Positions 18,426 through 29,278 are shown, counted from the stretch's first letter. The stretch is DNA of 64,000 nt from Methanoregula sp. (GCF_028712425.1 NZ_JAQTQD010000009.1:1-64000); one strand, 5' to 3'. Notes: a model not told the origin generated them from the sequence alone. Translations and numbers: made by a program.

Positions 18426-19879
18426 AGGAGCTGACGGTCACCATCCGCCGGTTCGATCCGGAGACGGACAAGGAGCCCCGGTACGTGACCTACCGCGTGA
18501 AGGTGAACGACGGCGCCCGCGTCCTGAACGTGCTGCACGCGATCCACGACTCCATCGACCCCACGCTCTCATACCGCTACTCCTGCGCCTCAGGGCAGTG
18601 CGGCTCGTGCGCCGTGCGGGTGAATGGCGAGCCGGTGCTGGCCTGCATGGAAGAGGCAAAAGACAACATGAAGATCGAGCCGCTAAACCTCGACGTGAAA
18701 AAGGACCTCGTGACAGACCTCGTCCCCCGGCTCGAACAGATCGCTTCGCTCATCCCGAAGACGGAGACCGTGATGCCGAAGAAGGCGGACATCGATGCGA
18801 TGAAGCCCTTGAAGGACTGCATCGAGTGCCTTTGTTGCGTCTCGGTCTGCCCGGCCGTTGACGTCACGAAGTTCGTGGGCCCGACGGCCATGCGCCAGCA
18901 GATGCGGCTCGTGCTCGACCCCCGCGACAGTGGCGACCGGATCAGCGACGCGGTCCGGGACGGGCTCTTTACCTGCACTACCTGCCAGGCCTGCTGGAAG
19001 GTCTGCCCGAAAGAGATCCAGACACCGGCAAAAGCGATCGAGAAACTCCGGGCCCACGCGAACCGCCGCGGGTTCACGCTGCCCCGGCACAAGGAAGTGG
19101 CGGCGATGGTGCAGGAGACCGGGCGGAGCATTCCCCGAACTTCCGAGTCGTTCCTGGAAAAAGTTCCCGATGTCATTGAGCCGGACGGTCCCGTGAAGGC
19201 AACGGTCGGGCTCTTCATCGGCTGCGTATACAACCTCCGGCAGCAGCAGTCAGCCCTCGATGCAATGGAGGTTCTGAAGAGAAACGGCATCCGGGTTATC
19301 ATCCCGAAAGAGCAGGTCTGCTGCGGCTCGCCGCTCATCAGGACCGGCCAGCTTGGATACATCGACGAGCTGAAGCGCCGGAATATTGAGACCTTCACCT
19401 CCCGGAAGATCGATACCGTCCTCACCATGTGTGCCGGCTGCGGCAGCACGCTCAAGCACGATTACGAGACGCCCTTTACGGTCATCGACATCAACGAGCT
19501 CCTGACAAAATACGGGATCGAGCCACCGGCAAAACTCCCGATCAAAGCAACTTATCACGACCCCTGCCACCTGATGCGGGGACAGGGCGTGAAAGACGAG
19601 CCCCGTCAGCTGATCCGGCAGGTCGTCGACCTTGTGGAGATGCCGGCGATCTGCTGTGGTTCCGGTGGTGGCGTCCGGTCCGGGATGCCGGACGAGGCTG
19701 CTGCTCTCGGGAAGAAGCGGGGCGAGGAGATTAAAAAGACCGGTGCCGAGATCGTTATCACCTCCTGCCCGTTCTGCGAGTTCCACATTGCCGGCCACAC
19801 GGACAAACCGGTCAAGAATATTATGACAGTGCTGCTCGAAGGCTACCGCGAGAAGGACCGGAAGAACGCGGAAAACTAA
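18422..19879 (+). CDS. tfrB: Thiol:fumarate reductase iron-sulfur subunit B
   Basis: N-terminal 2Fe-2S SdhB-type (CASGQCGSCAVRVNG), two 4Fe-4S clusters, C-terminal CCG domains (GCVYNLR..., CCGSGGGVRSG); ATGA overlap with tfrA. Confidence 0.9.
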   Translation: MKELTVTIRRFDPETDKEPRYVTYRVKVNDGARVLNVLHAIHDSIDPTLSYRYSCASGQCGSCAVRVNGEPVLACMEEAKDNMKIEPLNLDVKKDLVTDLVPRLEQIASLIPKTETVMPKKADIDAMKPLKDCIECLCCVSVCPAVDVTKFVGPTAMRQQMRLVLDPRDSGDRISDAVRDGLFTCTTCQACWKVCPKEIQTPAKAIEKLRAHANRRGFTLPRHKEVAAMVQETGRSIPRTSESFLEKVPDVIEPDGPVKATVGLFIGCVYNLRQQQSALDAMEVLKRNGIRVIIPKEQVCCGSPLIRTGQLGYIDELKRRNIETFTSRKIDTVLTMCAGCGSTLKHDYETPFTVIDINELLTKYGIEPPAKLPIKATYHDPCHLMRGQGVKDEPRQLIRQVVDLVEMPAICCGSGGGVRSGMPDEAAALGKKRGEEIKKTGAEIVITSCPFCEFHIAGHTDKPVKNIMTVLLEGYREKDRKNAEN

Positions 19880-19957
19880 TCCTTCCATTGCACCTTTGAC
19901 CCGGCTCCTCAGCGCTGAGATTCATCGTCACGGTTTTCCGGAAATTTCCGGTACCAA

Positions 19958-20785
19958 ATGCATAAATTTTCAGCCTGCGTTTTTCAGTACATGAAGGTCA
20001 TTATCCCTCTCGTCATTCTCCATGTCATCGGCTGCATTGCCGCCGGGTGTAGCGCTCCCCCGCACAGCACGGCTCCGGCCACGACGGTTATTCCGCAGGA
20101 GACCCGCCCGCACTACGTCATCGGGGTCGATGCAGATCTCCCGCCTTTCTCGGTGCAGGACAGTTCCGGGAACTTCTCCGGCTTCGATATCGATGCCACC
20201 CGACGGGTTGCAGAGATCGAAGGGTTCGATGTGACCTTCGTGGCAATCCCCTGGGACAGCGCCATCTCCACCTTTGAGAGCGGGAAGATCGATATGATCT
20301 GGTCGGGCATGACGGTCTCACCCGAACGGAGCGCCCTCGTTTACTTCTCGGTCCCGTACTACCGCGTGACACGGAGCATTGCAGTCCGCGAGGGATCCGG
20401 GTTGACGATGCAGGATTTTAATCAGGGGAAGATCCGGATCGGGGCACAGATGGGATCGACCGAGCAGGAATGGGTTGAAGTGAACCTTATCGATACCGGC
20501 AGGATGCCGGTGGCAAACCTCTCCCTCTACCCGGACATCTCCGGCGTAACGGGTGCTCTCGTCAACGGCACAGTTGACGCCACCCTTGTCCAGGCCCCGA
20601 CGCAGGCCCGCGCTGTCGAGGGAAAACCGCTGGTCATCATCGGGAACACCATGGACGAAGACACGTACGCAGTTGCAGTCCGGAACAGCGATACCCGCCT
20701 GCAGGCGACAATCGACCACGGGCTTGGCATCCTGATGAAGGACCCCGCGTGGCAGGAGATGAAGGCAAAACACGGACTGCAGTAG
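19958..20785 (+). CDS. Extracellular solute-binding protein family 3 (lipoprotein)
   Basis: Lipobox IAAGCSAPP; YVIGVDADLPPFSVQDSSGNFSGFDIDATRRVAEIEGF, SBP_bac_3 signature. Confidence 0.88.
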   Translation: MHKFSACVFQYMKVIIPLVILHVIGCIAAGCSAPPHSTAPATTVIPQETRPHYVIGVDADLPPFSVQDSSGNFSGFDIDATRRVAEIEGFDVTFVAIPWDSAISTFESGKIDMIWSGMTVSPERSALVYFSVPYYRVTRSIAVREGSGLTMQDFNQGKIRIGAQMGSTEQEWVEVNLIDTGRMPVANLSLYPDISGVTGALVNGTVDATLVQAPTQARAVEGKPLVIIGNTMDEDTYAVAVRNSDTRLQATIDHGLGILMKDPAWQEMKAKHGLQ

Positions 20786-20956
20786 GAGGTAGAACCCGGG
20801 GTACGGGTATTCTCACGATCAGCCCCATTTTTCACCCTGTTTTTTTCAGTCATCCCCGGACAACGGGACTTTTCGCGGGTTCACCCTTTCCCACAGGCCC
20901 ATGTGCCGCTCGCCGGCAGCGAAAGGGATATACTGCACAGAAGAAATGGATTACTG

Positions 20957-23900
20957 ATGCCGGACAGCATTCGCGTCCTCTATGTTGATGACGAGCGCGA
21001 CCTGCTTGAGGTAGGAAAACTCTTTCTTGAGGAGAGCGGGGAATTTTCAGTCACGACCATTGTCTCGCCGAATGCAGCCCTGGATCTCCTCCAAAAGGAG
21101 CATTTCGACGCGATTGTCTCGGATTACCAGATGGATGAACTGGATGGGATCCGGTTCTTGCAGGCTGCCCGCGAGCGGTTCCCTATCGTCCCCTTCATCC
21201 TCTTCACCGGAAGAGGGCGTGAAGAGGTTGTAATCCAGGCCCTCAACAACGGCGCCGATTTCTATCTCCAGAAAGGCGGAGATCCCGACGCGCAGTTCGC
21301 GGAGCTCGCCCACAAGATACGGCAGGCTGTCCGGACAAAACAGGCGGAGCAGTCCCTTGCAGAAAACCGGGATTATCTCGAGCGGATCTATACCTCTGTC
21401 CAGGGGGGGATCCTCATCATTGATGCAAAAACCCACGAAATCCTGGACCTGAACCCTGCGGCCGAGAAAATGATGGGGAGGACAAAGGACCAGATCATTA
21501 GCAGGATCTGCCACCAGTTTATCTGCCCGGCAGAACAGGGCCGGTGCCCGATCACGGACCTGCACCAGCCGGTGGACAACTCCGAGCGTATTCTCCTGAC
21601 TGCTGACGGTAAGAAACGTGACATCATCAAGTATGTGGTCCCGTTCAATCTCCACGGCCGGGAATGTTTGCTGGAGACCTTCCTTGACAATACCGAGCGG
21701 AAACAGGCAACGGATAATCTGAAGGCGGCATACGAGAAGCTGACCATCGCCGAAGAGGAACTCCGGCAGAATTACGAAGCGCTCAGCAAAAAAGAGCAGG
21801 CGCTCAGGGAGCGCGAAACGCAGCTGGCAGAGACCAACACCTACCTCTCCAGCGTCATCTCGTATGCGGCAAACCCGATCGTGATTTGGGATGTCAATTC
21901 ACGCATCACCGGGTTCAACAAGGCGTTTGAGAAGCTGACCGGTTTTGCTGAATCGAACGTGCTGGGGCGCGACTTTGATATCCTGTTCCCCGATGAGTCG
22001 CGCAAGAGCTCCCTTGATCTCGTCTGTCGTGCGCTGTTTGGCGAGAAATGGGAGGGCGTCGAGGTCCCGGTCAAGACAATCCATGGCGCGACCCGGACGG
22101 TAATCTGGAACTCGGCAAACATCTATGCCGAAGACGGGGTCACCCCGCTCGCCACTGTCGCGATGGGGACCGACATCACGGAACGGAAGATCACAGAGCA
22201 GGAACTGCTCGCAAGGAACAAGGAGCTCCATGAGGCGTACGACAGGGTTGCACGGGCAGAGGAAGAACTCCGGCAGAATTATGAACAAGTGAGCGCAACC
22301 GAGGAGGAGCTCCGGTCGAATTACGAGATGCTCGCCCACCAGGAACAGGCACTCAGGGAGAGCGAGGAAAAGTTTCGCACACTGGTAGAGACGTCCCCGG
22401 ACGTCATCTGGGAAGTTGATCTCGAGGGAACGCTCCGGTATGTCAGTCCCACGGTGACAAGCCTGACAGGGTACTCACCGGAGGAGATGGTGGGAAAGAC
22501 TATCATCGGGATTGTGGAGGAAGAGGCACGGCCCCGCCTTATGAAGGAGATAGAACGGGCCATTTCATCAGACGGGCCTATCCTCCCCATGCAGTTCCCT
22601 GCCCGTCATCGCGACGGTGACATCTTCACGGTCGAGATCCGCGTGGCCCGGCTTACCGGCCCCGGGGGAAAAATTGCCGGGTTCCGCGGGGTTGCCGTGG
22701 ATGTCACGGAGCGCAGGAAAACCGAGGACGCCATAAAAGCGAGCGAAGAAAAGTTCCGCGCACTGGTCGAGAGTTCGCTTGACGGTATTGCGATAACGGA
22801 CTTTTCGGGAATCCTGCTCTTTTCCAACGCCGCTGCCGGCCGCATTGTCGATGCTGACGATTACCCGGCCCTCATCGGGAAGAAGAACATCCTCGAATAT
22901 ATCGCTCCCGCACACCAGCCTGCGGTGCTCCGCGACTTTAGCCAGGTGATGGAGGGCAGGGATGCCTATCTTGTCACCTACCAGCTTATCACCGAGAAAG
23001 GGAGGATGATCTGGGCCGAGTGCATCGGGAGGAAAATTACATTCGGGAAAACCCCGGCAATGCTGGTCTCCTTCCGGGACATCACGGAACGAAAGAACGC
23101 TGAGGAGACGCTTAAAGACAGCGAGGAGTTTGTCAACACCATTGTAGAGAATATCCCGGATATGATCTTTGTCAAGGATGCCGTGGACCTCCGGTTTGTG
23201 CGGTTCAACAGGGCCGGTGAGGAACTGCTGGGATATTCGCGGGAAAACCTCTACGGGAAGAACGATTACGACTTTTTCCCCAAAGAGGAGGCGGACTTCT
23301 TTACGGAAAAAGATCGGGAAGTCCTGCGAAGCGGCACAGTAGTGGATATTCCCGAAGAGGTCATCCAGACAAAGAACAAGGGGGAGCGGATCCTGCACAC
23401 AAAGAAGATCCCCGTCCTCGATCGGGACGGCAATGTCCGGTATCTCCTGGGGATCTCGGAAGACATCACCGAAAGCCGTCGGGCCGACGAGATACTCCGC
23501 GAGTCCGAGAAGAAATTTGCCACGGTCTTTCAGAACAATCCCGTTCCCCTCACCCTTACATCGGCAGATGGCGGAATGATTGCCGATGTCAATGAAGCGT
23601 TCTTAAGCAGTACCGGGTACCTGCGGGAAGAAGTGATCGGAAAAACCGCCAGGGAGCTGGGGCTTTTTGTCAACCAGGATGACATTACCAGGCTGGTGAC
23701 AGAACTCCGTACAAAGCACCAGGTCAGTGGAATGGACATTTCCTGCCGGACGAAGAATGGCGAGATCCGTATCTGCCGGTTCTCCTCCCGTGTCATCATG
23801 ATGGGCAGCACACCCCATGTTATCTCAACCGTTGAGGACGTTTCAGAGCGCTTGAAAACCGAAGAAGCGCTTCAGCAGGCAAACAAGAAACTCCACCTTC

Positions 23901-24526
23901 TCTCCAGCATCACCCGGCACGATATCAAGAACCAGCTCATAACCCTTGATGGATACGTCAGCCTCCTGAACAAAAAGAGGCCCGCCGGATGCGAGCTGGA
24001 GATTGCCCGGATCCACAAGGTGAGTAAAGAGATCACAGCCATGATCCAGTTCACCAAGGATTACCAGCAGGTGGGGATCGCAAGTCCGGTCTGGACGGAT
24101 CTCAGGGCCCTGGTGGATGCTGCTGAAAAGGGGATTGCCCCGGGGGGTGTCACGGTGATGAACGATATCCCGGCCGGGACCGAAGTCTATGCCGATCCGC
24201 TCATCGCAAAGGTCTTCTTCAACTTAATGGACAATGCCGTGCGCCACGGGGGCAGTGTTAAAAACATCCGGTTCTCCCTCATGACATGCAATGGGGAGAC
24301 CTGCATCACGTGTGAAGATGATGGCAACGGTGTTAATCCGGATATGAAAAAGAAACTTTTCCGGAAAGGATTTGGGAAGAACCAAGGCTTTGGGCTGTTC
24401 CTCTCCCGCGAGGTCCTCGATATCACCGGCATCTCCATCCAGGAGACCGGCGAACCGGGCAGCGGGGCGCGCTTCGAGATGACCGTCCCGAAAGAATCGG
24501 TCCGGACTGTTGCTGTGCAGGAGTGA
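20957..24526 (+). CDS. Receiver-multi-PAS sensor histidine kinase
   Basis: N-terminal receiver (VLYVDDERDLLEVGK, VSDYQMDELDG), several PAS/PAC units, C-terminal SSITRHDIKNQL and HATPase NLMDNAVRHGG...DDGNGV. Confidence 0.92.
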   Translation: MPDSIRVLYVDDERDLLEVGKLFLEESGEFSVTTIVSPNAALDLLQKEHFDAIVSDYQMDELDGIRFLQAARERFPIVPFILFTGRGREEVVIQALNNGADFYLQKGGDPDAQFAELAHKIRQAVRTKQAEQSLAENRDYLERIYTSVQGGILIIDAKTHEILDLNPAAEKMMGRTKDQIISRICHQFICPAEQGRCPITDLHQPVDNSERILLTADGKKRDIIKYVVPFNLHGRECLLETFLDNTERKQATDNLKAAYEKLTIAEEELRQNYEALSKKEQALRERETQLAETNTYLSSVISYAANPIVIWDVNSRITGFNKAFEKLTGFAESNVLGRDFDILFPDESRKSSLDLVCRALFGEKWEGVEVPVKTIHGATRTVIWNSANIYAEDGVTPLATVAMGTDITERKITEQELLARNKELHEAYDRVARAEEELRQNYEQVSATEEELRSNYEMLAHQEQALRESEEKFRTLVETSPDVIWEVDLEGTLRYVSPTVTSLTGYSPEEMVGKTIIGIVEEEARPRLMKEIERAISSDGPILPMQFPARHRDGDIFTVEIRVARLTGPGGKIAGFRGVAVDVTERRKTEDAIKASEEKFRALVESSLDGIAITDFSGILLFSNAAAGRIVDADDYPALIGKKNILEYIAPAHQPAVLRDFSQVMEGRDAYLVTYQLITEKGRMIWAECIGRKITFGKTPAMLVSFRDITERKNAEETLKDSEEFVNTIVENIPDMIFVKDAVDLRFVRFNRAGEELLGYSRENLYGKNDYDFFPKEEADFFTEKDREVLRSGTVVDIPEEVIQTKNKGERILHTKKIPVLDRDGNVRYLLGISEDITESRRADEILRESEKKFATVFQNNPVPLTLTSADGGMIADVNEAFLSSTGYLREEVIGKTARELGLFVNQDDITRLVTELRTKHQVSGMDISCRTKNGEIRICRFSSRVIMMGSTPHVISTVEDVSERLKTEEALQQANKKLHLLSSITRHDIKNQLITLDGYVSLLNKKRPAGCELEIARIHKVSKEITAMIQFTKDYQQVGIASPVWTDLRALVDAAEKGIAPGGVTVMNDIPAGTEVYADPLIAKVFFNLMDNAVRHGGSVKNIRFSLMTCNGETCITCEDDGNGVNPDMKKKLFRKGFGKNQGFGLFLSREVLDITGISIQETGEPGSGARFEMTVPKESVRTVAVQE

Positions 24527-24584
24527 CCGTCCGACTTCTGCACCGAAACGAAAAAAGTCAGCGGCTTTGAGGCGACTGCCCCCG

Positions 24585-25733
24585 TTACTGCCCTGCCAGG
24601 TACCCGAAGGCTTCAAGCGCTGCTTTCGCGCCTTCTCCTGCTGCAATGATGATCTGTTTGCTCTTCGCGTTGGTCACATCGCCGGCCGCGAAGATGCCGG
24701 GGATGCTCGTCCGGCCGTTGATGTCCACGATGATCTCTTTTCTCTCGTTCAGGTCAAGGAGACCTTCGACCATTTCCGTGTTCGGGACCCAGCCGGTATC
24801 GACAAAGAGGCCGTCAATCGCGATCTGCTGCTCAGCACCATTGGCATCGCAGATGGTGATGCCTGACAGGAAGGTGTCGCCATGGAACGCCGTGACCTGA
24901 GTATCCGTGTGCACGGTGATGTTTTGTATCCCACCCAGTTTTTCCGAATAGACCGAATCGGCCCGGACAGCGCCCCGGGCAATCAGGCTCACGGACAATG
25001 CTATCCTGCTCATCTCGATAGCGGTCTGGACTCCTGCATTGCCACCGCCGACAACCGCGACCTTCTTTCCCTTGTAGAGCGGGCCGTCGCAGGTGGCACA
25101 GACCGAGAGACCGCGTCCCAGGAACTTCTCCTCACCCGGCACCCCGAGGTTCCTGTGGTGGTTGCCCTGCGTGAGGATGAGTGCCCGGGCCCGGTGGGTC
25201 TTTCCCGCAGCGGTCTTAATAGCAAAGTCCTGCTGCTCCCGCGTAACCGAGGTGACGCGGTCCAGTTCCAGCCGGATGTCGAGCGTTTTCACCTGCTCCT
25301 CGAACTTCTTCATCAGGTCCTCGCCCGTGATCATCCGGTAGCCCATGTAATTCTCGATAGCCCACGACTCCAGCGCCTGCCCGCCGATGTTTTCGCTGAT
25401 GATCAGGGTGCTGAGCATCTTTCTCGCACAATAGACTCCTGCCGTAAGGCCTGCCGGGCCGGCCCCGACGATCAGGACGTCATACCTGTCGGGGGCCTCT
25501 TCCTTCCCGAAGAGTTCTGTCAGGCGCTCGGCATCGAACCCGACGATCACTTCGTCATCCACGGTAATGACCGGGACCCCCCGCTGGCCGGAGATCTCGA
25601 TCATTTTTTGTGCCTGGACGGGATCGGCACCAACATCAATGCTCTCGTACGGTACGCCGTACTTGTCGAGGAACGCCTTGGCCATCCGGCAGTAGGGGCA
25701 GTTCTGGGTCGAGTAGACCGTTACGCGGGTCAT
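24585..25733 (-). CDS. Glutaredoxin-thioredoxin reductase fusion
   Basis: N-terminal VTVYSTQNCPYCRMAKAFLDKYGVPYESIDV glutaredoxin; then VLIVGAGPAGLTAGVYCAR...CATCDGPL...GGGNAGVQTAIEM...GIFAAGDV. Confidence 0.93.
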   Translation of the reverse strand: MTRVTVYSTQNCPYCRMAKAFLDKYGVPYESIDVGADPVQAQKMIEISGQRGVPVITVDDEVIVGFDAERLTELFGKEEAPDRYDVLIVGAGPAGLTAGVYCARKMLSTLIISENIGGQALESWAIENYMGYRMITGEDLMKKFEEQVKTLDIRLELDRVTSVTREQQDFAIKTAAGKTHRARALILTQGNHHRNLGVPGEEKFLGRGLSVCATCDGPLYKGKKVAVVGGGNAGVQTAIEMSRIALSVSLIARGAVRADSVYSEKLGGIQNITVHTDTQVTAFHGDTFLSGITICDANGAEQQIAIDGLFVDTGWVPNTEMVEGLLDLNERKEIIVDINGRTSIPGIFAAGDVTNAKSKQIIIAAGEGAKAALEAFGYLAGQ

Positions 25734-25841
25734 TATGCCGGAAAGGGTTTCGGAATAATATAAACATATTGACGGCGGCAGGGCGCGGGATCGCGGCCGT
25801 CCTTATCGCAACCTTCTTTTTGCACAAGTCCCAATACACCT

Positions 25842-27209
25842 TTGGATACATCCATGGACTCCGCCTGTTCCGTTCCGGGGATGAGGAGATACGCCCTTTT
25901 CTTTCTTGTAACGCTTCTCGTTCTCTCCATCCACGTGACAGGGGCAGATCCCTCCCCTGCGCCAGACCCGGCACTATACCTCAACTTCAACGAGGAGGGA
26001 GGGATGATGGCTCTCGATGCCTCGGGCCATTACAACCCCGGCATTATCATGGGGGCCGACCGGACCCGGTCCGGGATGTGCTGGGGAGCGCTCCTCTTCA
26101 ATGGCACGGGAGAGTATGTCAGCATCCCGTACACGGAGCGGAACCACCCCCAACAGAACATCACGGTCTCGACATGGTTTTACGTTGACTCGCACAATCC
26201 GCAGACACTTGTCTCCAGTTACCAGGACGGCGGGTACTGGCTGGGATTCGGTGACGGAAACGACCTGTGGTGGACTGTCAATACCGGTCGCTCGGGACCC
26301 GTCTCCGTTCCGGTCCTTCATGAGGGAATTGCACTCCGCCAGTGGCATCACGTGACGGGCACTTATGACGGCACATCCGCGAAGATCTACCTGGACGGCT
26401 CCCTCCGTAACCGGGCCAATGCATCCGGTCCCATCCACTACGAGTACCAGAACTCCATTCTCCTCGGGACGGATGCCGGGGAGGGACAGGCACCGGACAC
26501 CGCCTGCCCGCGTTTCCTGAGAGGCGGGCTCGACGATGTCCGGATCTACGATGCGGCACTGACGTATTCCGAGGTTATGGAAGACCGGTTCCGCTGTTCC
26601 GCCGAGCCGGGAAAGATCCCGCGTGCTTTAGAGAACGAAACGTTCGCCCTCCCGTCCTGCCTCTCCAGTTCCGGGTCGCTCGTGCTTACTGAAGGGCAAT
26701 CTGCTACGAGGACCCTCCTCTTCTCCGATATCGCGGAGAACGGGACCTGGTCCGTGTCCGTGCCGCCGGGTTCGGTCCTGGTCGTCAAGGCACGCGATCT
26801 CTATTCCTCGTTGTACCCGGATGCCTGGTATGTTGAGATCGCTGACGGGGACCAGCGCATTGACCGGTCGGTTGCCTTTCCGAGCACCAACAATGCACCG
26901 ACAGACGGGGTGATTCCCTCCGGGAACGCCGTGGTCACGATCCGGTACTTTGACGGCAAGTACCGCTTCCCGGCCAGTGTCGAGGTGACGTTCGAATCCC
27001 GTGCTGCACCTCCCCTTCCCGTCCAGGTCATCCCGAAAAACATCCTTGCAAACACCGGGATCGTGATTTATTCTGCGTCGTGGGCAACCCTGATTGCCGT
27101 GCTGGTTGTCGTTGTCTGGCTGCACCGGAGAAAGGTTGCACGAAAGGCAGCCGCTGAAAAAGAGGGACCCTGTAATATGCCGGAAGAAACCGGAGAAAAA
27201 GAAGAGTAA
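25842..27209 (+). CDS. Exported LamG-domain membrane-anchored protein
   Basis: Signal peptide; LamG fold LYLNFNEEGGMMALDASGHYNPGIIMG...GRSGP...VTGTYDGTSAKIYLDGSLRN...; C-terminal TM and basic tail; internal start at 25881 likely. Confidence 0.8.
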   Translation: MDTSMDSACSVPGMRRYALFFLVTLLVLSIHVTGADPSPAPDPALYLNFNEEGGMMALDASGHYNPGIIMGADRTRSGMCWGALLFNGTGEYVSIPYTERNHPQQNITVSTWFYVDSHNPQTLVSSYQDGGYWLGFGDGNDLWWTVNTGRSGPVSVPVLHEGIALRQWHHVTGTYDGTSAKIYLDGSLRNRANASGPIHYEYQNSILLGTDAGEGQAPDTACPRFLRGGLDDVRIYDAALTYSEVMEDRFRCSAEPGKIPRALENETFALPSCLSSSGSLVLTEGQSATRTLLFSDIAENGTWSVSVPPGSVLVVKARDLYSSLYPDAWYVEIADGDQRIDRSVAFPSTNNAPTDGVIPSGNAVVTIRYFDGKYRFPASVEVTFESRAAPPLPVQVIPKNILANTGIVIYSASWATLIAVLVVVVWLHRRKVARKAAAEKEGPCNMPEETGEKEE

Positions 27210-27213
27210 TCCC

Positions 27214-27717
27214 TTACAGGGTAATTTCCTTAAACTGCTTACCGAAAACCCCACAGATCGGGCACTTGTCGGGGACTTTACCAAGCTCGATGTTGCCGCA
27301 GACCGGGCAGAGGAACACCTTCTCCCGCCCGATGTCATGGCCGGCTTTGATGGCAAGAAGAGCCTTCTTGTAGAGTGCTGCATGGACCTGCTCGGCTTTC
27401 ATCGCGTGCGTGAACGCCAGGACCGCATCGGTCTTCTTCTCGGCCTCGGCTTCCTTGACGAATCCGGGGTACATGGACTCGTACTCGTGTGTCTCTCCCC
27501 CGATTGAACCTTCGAGGTTGGCTGCCGTTGTGCCGACAGCGGACATGACTTTTAACAGCTTCTTTGCATGGATGGCCTCGGCTTCGGAGGCTGCTAAAAA
27601 GAGCGTGGCGACACCCTTGAATCCCTCCTCAGCGGCTTTCTCGGAGAATGCCTTGTACTTGCGGTTCGCCTGCGATTCGCCGGCATACGCCTCCTTTGCA
27701 TTATCGATGGTTGCCAT
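27214..27717 (-). CDS. Rubrerythrin
   Basis: Ferritin-like helices with EAEAIHAKKLL and C-terminal rubredoxin-like CPVCGNIELGKVPDKCPICG. Confidence 0.93.
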   Translation of the reverse strand: MATIDNAKEAYAGESQANRKYKAFSEKAAEEGFKGVATLFLAASEAEAIHAKKLLKVMSAVGTTAANLEGSIGGETHEYESMYPGFVKEAEAEKKTDAVLAFTHAMKAEQVHAALYKKALLAIKAGHDIGREKVFLCPVCGNIELGKVPDKCPICGVFGKQFKEITL

Positions 27718-27873
27718 AGGGGAGGATATAGAAACCGGTTCACATAAAGATTCTTTATGCGGCAGGGTGCCACGAAAGAGATTATTCCTGGTGAAATAAT
27801 TTAAAATGTATAAAATACAATCCTATGGTCATATCATGATCCGGGCGTCCATGAGGGTGATGGCATAAGAAAG

Positions 27874-28527
27874 ATGAAAGATATCCCGGCGCTTGATCGC
27901 CCCCGGGAAAAGATTGCCCGGAAGGGTGCAGTAGCCCTCACGGACGCTGAACTCGTGGAGGCTATCCTCGGGAGGGGGACACGGCAGCGGGATGTCAGGG
28001 AGATCGCCCGGGACATCTGCGGCCTGCTGAAAGATCGGGAGCCGATCCGGTACGATGAGATCTGTGCAATCGATGGGATCGGGCCGACAAAAGCCTCACA
28101 GATCCTGGCCTGCTTTGAGATCGGGAGGCGGTACTATTCAAAGGACCATGATACTGCCCGGGTGACGCGACCTGAAGACATCCTCCCTCTCGTCGCCCAC
28201 CTGCGGGACAAGCGGCAGGAGCACTTCTGCTGCATCACGCTCAACGGGGCGGGGGAGGTTTTGGGAAACCGCGTCATCACCATCGGCCTCTTAAACCACA
28301 GCCTCGTCCACCCGCGGGAGGTCTTTTCTGACGCGATCCTGGACCGGGCAGCCTCGATCATCTGCGTCCACAACCATCCCTCGGGTTCCCTTGAGCCAAG
28401 CTCGCAGGACATCGCCATCACTGCCCAGCTGAAGGAGGCGGGAGCTCTTGTGGGCATCCAGCTCATCGACCACCTCATTGTCACGAAAACGGGGCACCTG
28501 AGCATGCGGGAACGCGGGCTTGTGTAA
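27874..28527 (+). CDS. radC: RadC-family (JAB/MPN) protein
   Basis: UPF0758 N-terminus RPREKIARKGAVALTDAELVEAILGRGTR; JAB motif EVFSDAILDRAASIICVHNHPSGSLEPSSQD. Confidence 0.93.
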   Translation: MKDIPALDRPREKIARKGAVALTDAELVEAILGRGTRQRDVREIARDICGLLKDREPIRYDEICAIDGIGPTKASQILACFEIGRRYYSKDHDTARVTRPEDILPLVAHLRDKRQEHFCCITLNGAGEVLGNRVITIGLLNHSLVHPREVFSDAILDRAASIICVHNHPSGSLEPSSQDIAITAQLKEAGALVGIQLIDHLIVTKTGHLSMRERGLV

Positions 28528-28562
28528 TGCGGAATGTTCCCTGAAATAAGAGGATAATCAAT

Positions 28563-29156
28563 TCAGGGATTGAACGCTTTTCCAAAGGCCTGGCCTTTAT
28601 TGTATGCGGCATCCAGCAGTTCCGGGTGCCGGGTGACATCGACGAGGGTGTCCATGTCGTTAATGAGAAGCTCGTCTGCGTAGCGGCAGTCAATGATATC
28701 AAAGAACGCCTTTGTCGTGAGCCGGGCGCCGACAAACGTCTCCGGGATCTTCATGCCGGAGATGCAGATGAAGAGCGCCCGCCTTGTCGCCCGTTTCTCA
28801 GCGGGAACGAGCGGTTCTTTCCGGAGATACTTGGCCATGTAGAAGACCTGGCACCGGTCCATGAAGGACTTGAGCTTGCCGGGGATGCCCATGCACATGA
28901 TCGGCATTGCGATGATGATGCCGTCCGCATCCCGGATCTTCGGGTAGAGCTCCTGCATGTCGTCGTCCATGGTGCAGGTCTCATGGTCTTTGCAGAAGAA
29001 CATCTCCTGGCAGTCCTCGAAACAGAGGGTTGCAAGGCTGACCTTCTCGACTGTGCAGCCTGCGTCTTCTGCCCCCTGGAGCGCCCGGTCGAGCAAACGG
29101 GCAGTATTTCCTTCAGTGAGCGGGCTCCCGAGGAACCCGATGATCCGGCCGGCCAT
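28563..29156 (-). CDS. Flavodoxin-family protein
   Basis: IIGFLGSPLTEGNTARLLDRALQGAEDAGC...DGIIIAMPIMCMGIPGKLKSFMDR. Confidence 0.85.
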   Translation of the reverse strand: MAGRIIGFLGSPLTEGNTARLLDRALQGAEDAGCTVEKVSLATLCFEDCQEMFFCKDHETCTMDDDMQELYPKIRDADGIIIAMPIMCMGIPGKLKSFMDRCQVFYMAKYLRKEPLVPAEKRATRRALFICISGMKIPETFVGARLTTKAFFDIIDCRYADELLINDMDTLVDVTRHPELLDAAYNKGQAFGKAFNP

Positions 29157-29278
29157 ACTACAACTGGAGGAAAAGAGGACATATAGTTTTGCAAAAACTC
29201 CCTTTCAGCCCCGTCGGAAACCTACGCCCGTGACTGGCATCAACACAACCCATATATATCATTCCGCCTGAGTGAAGT

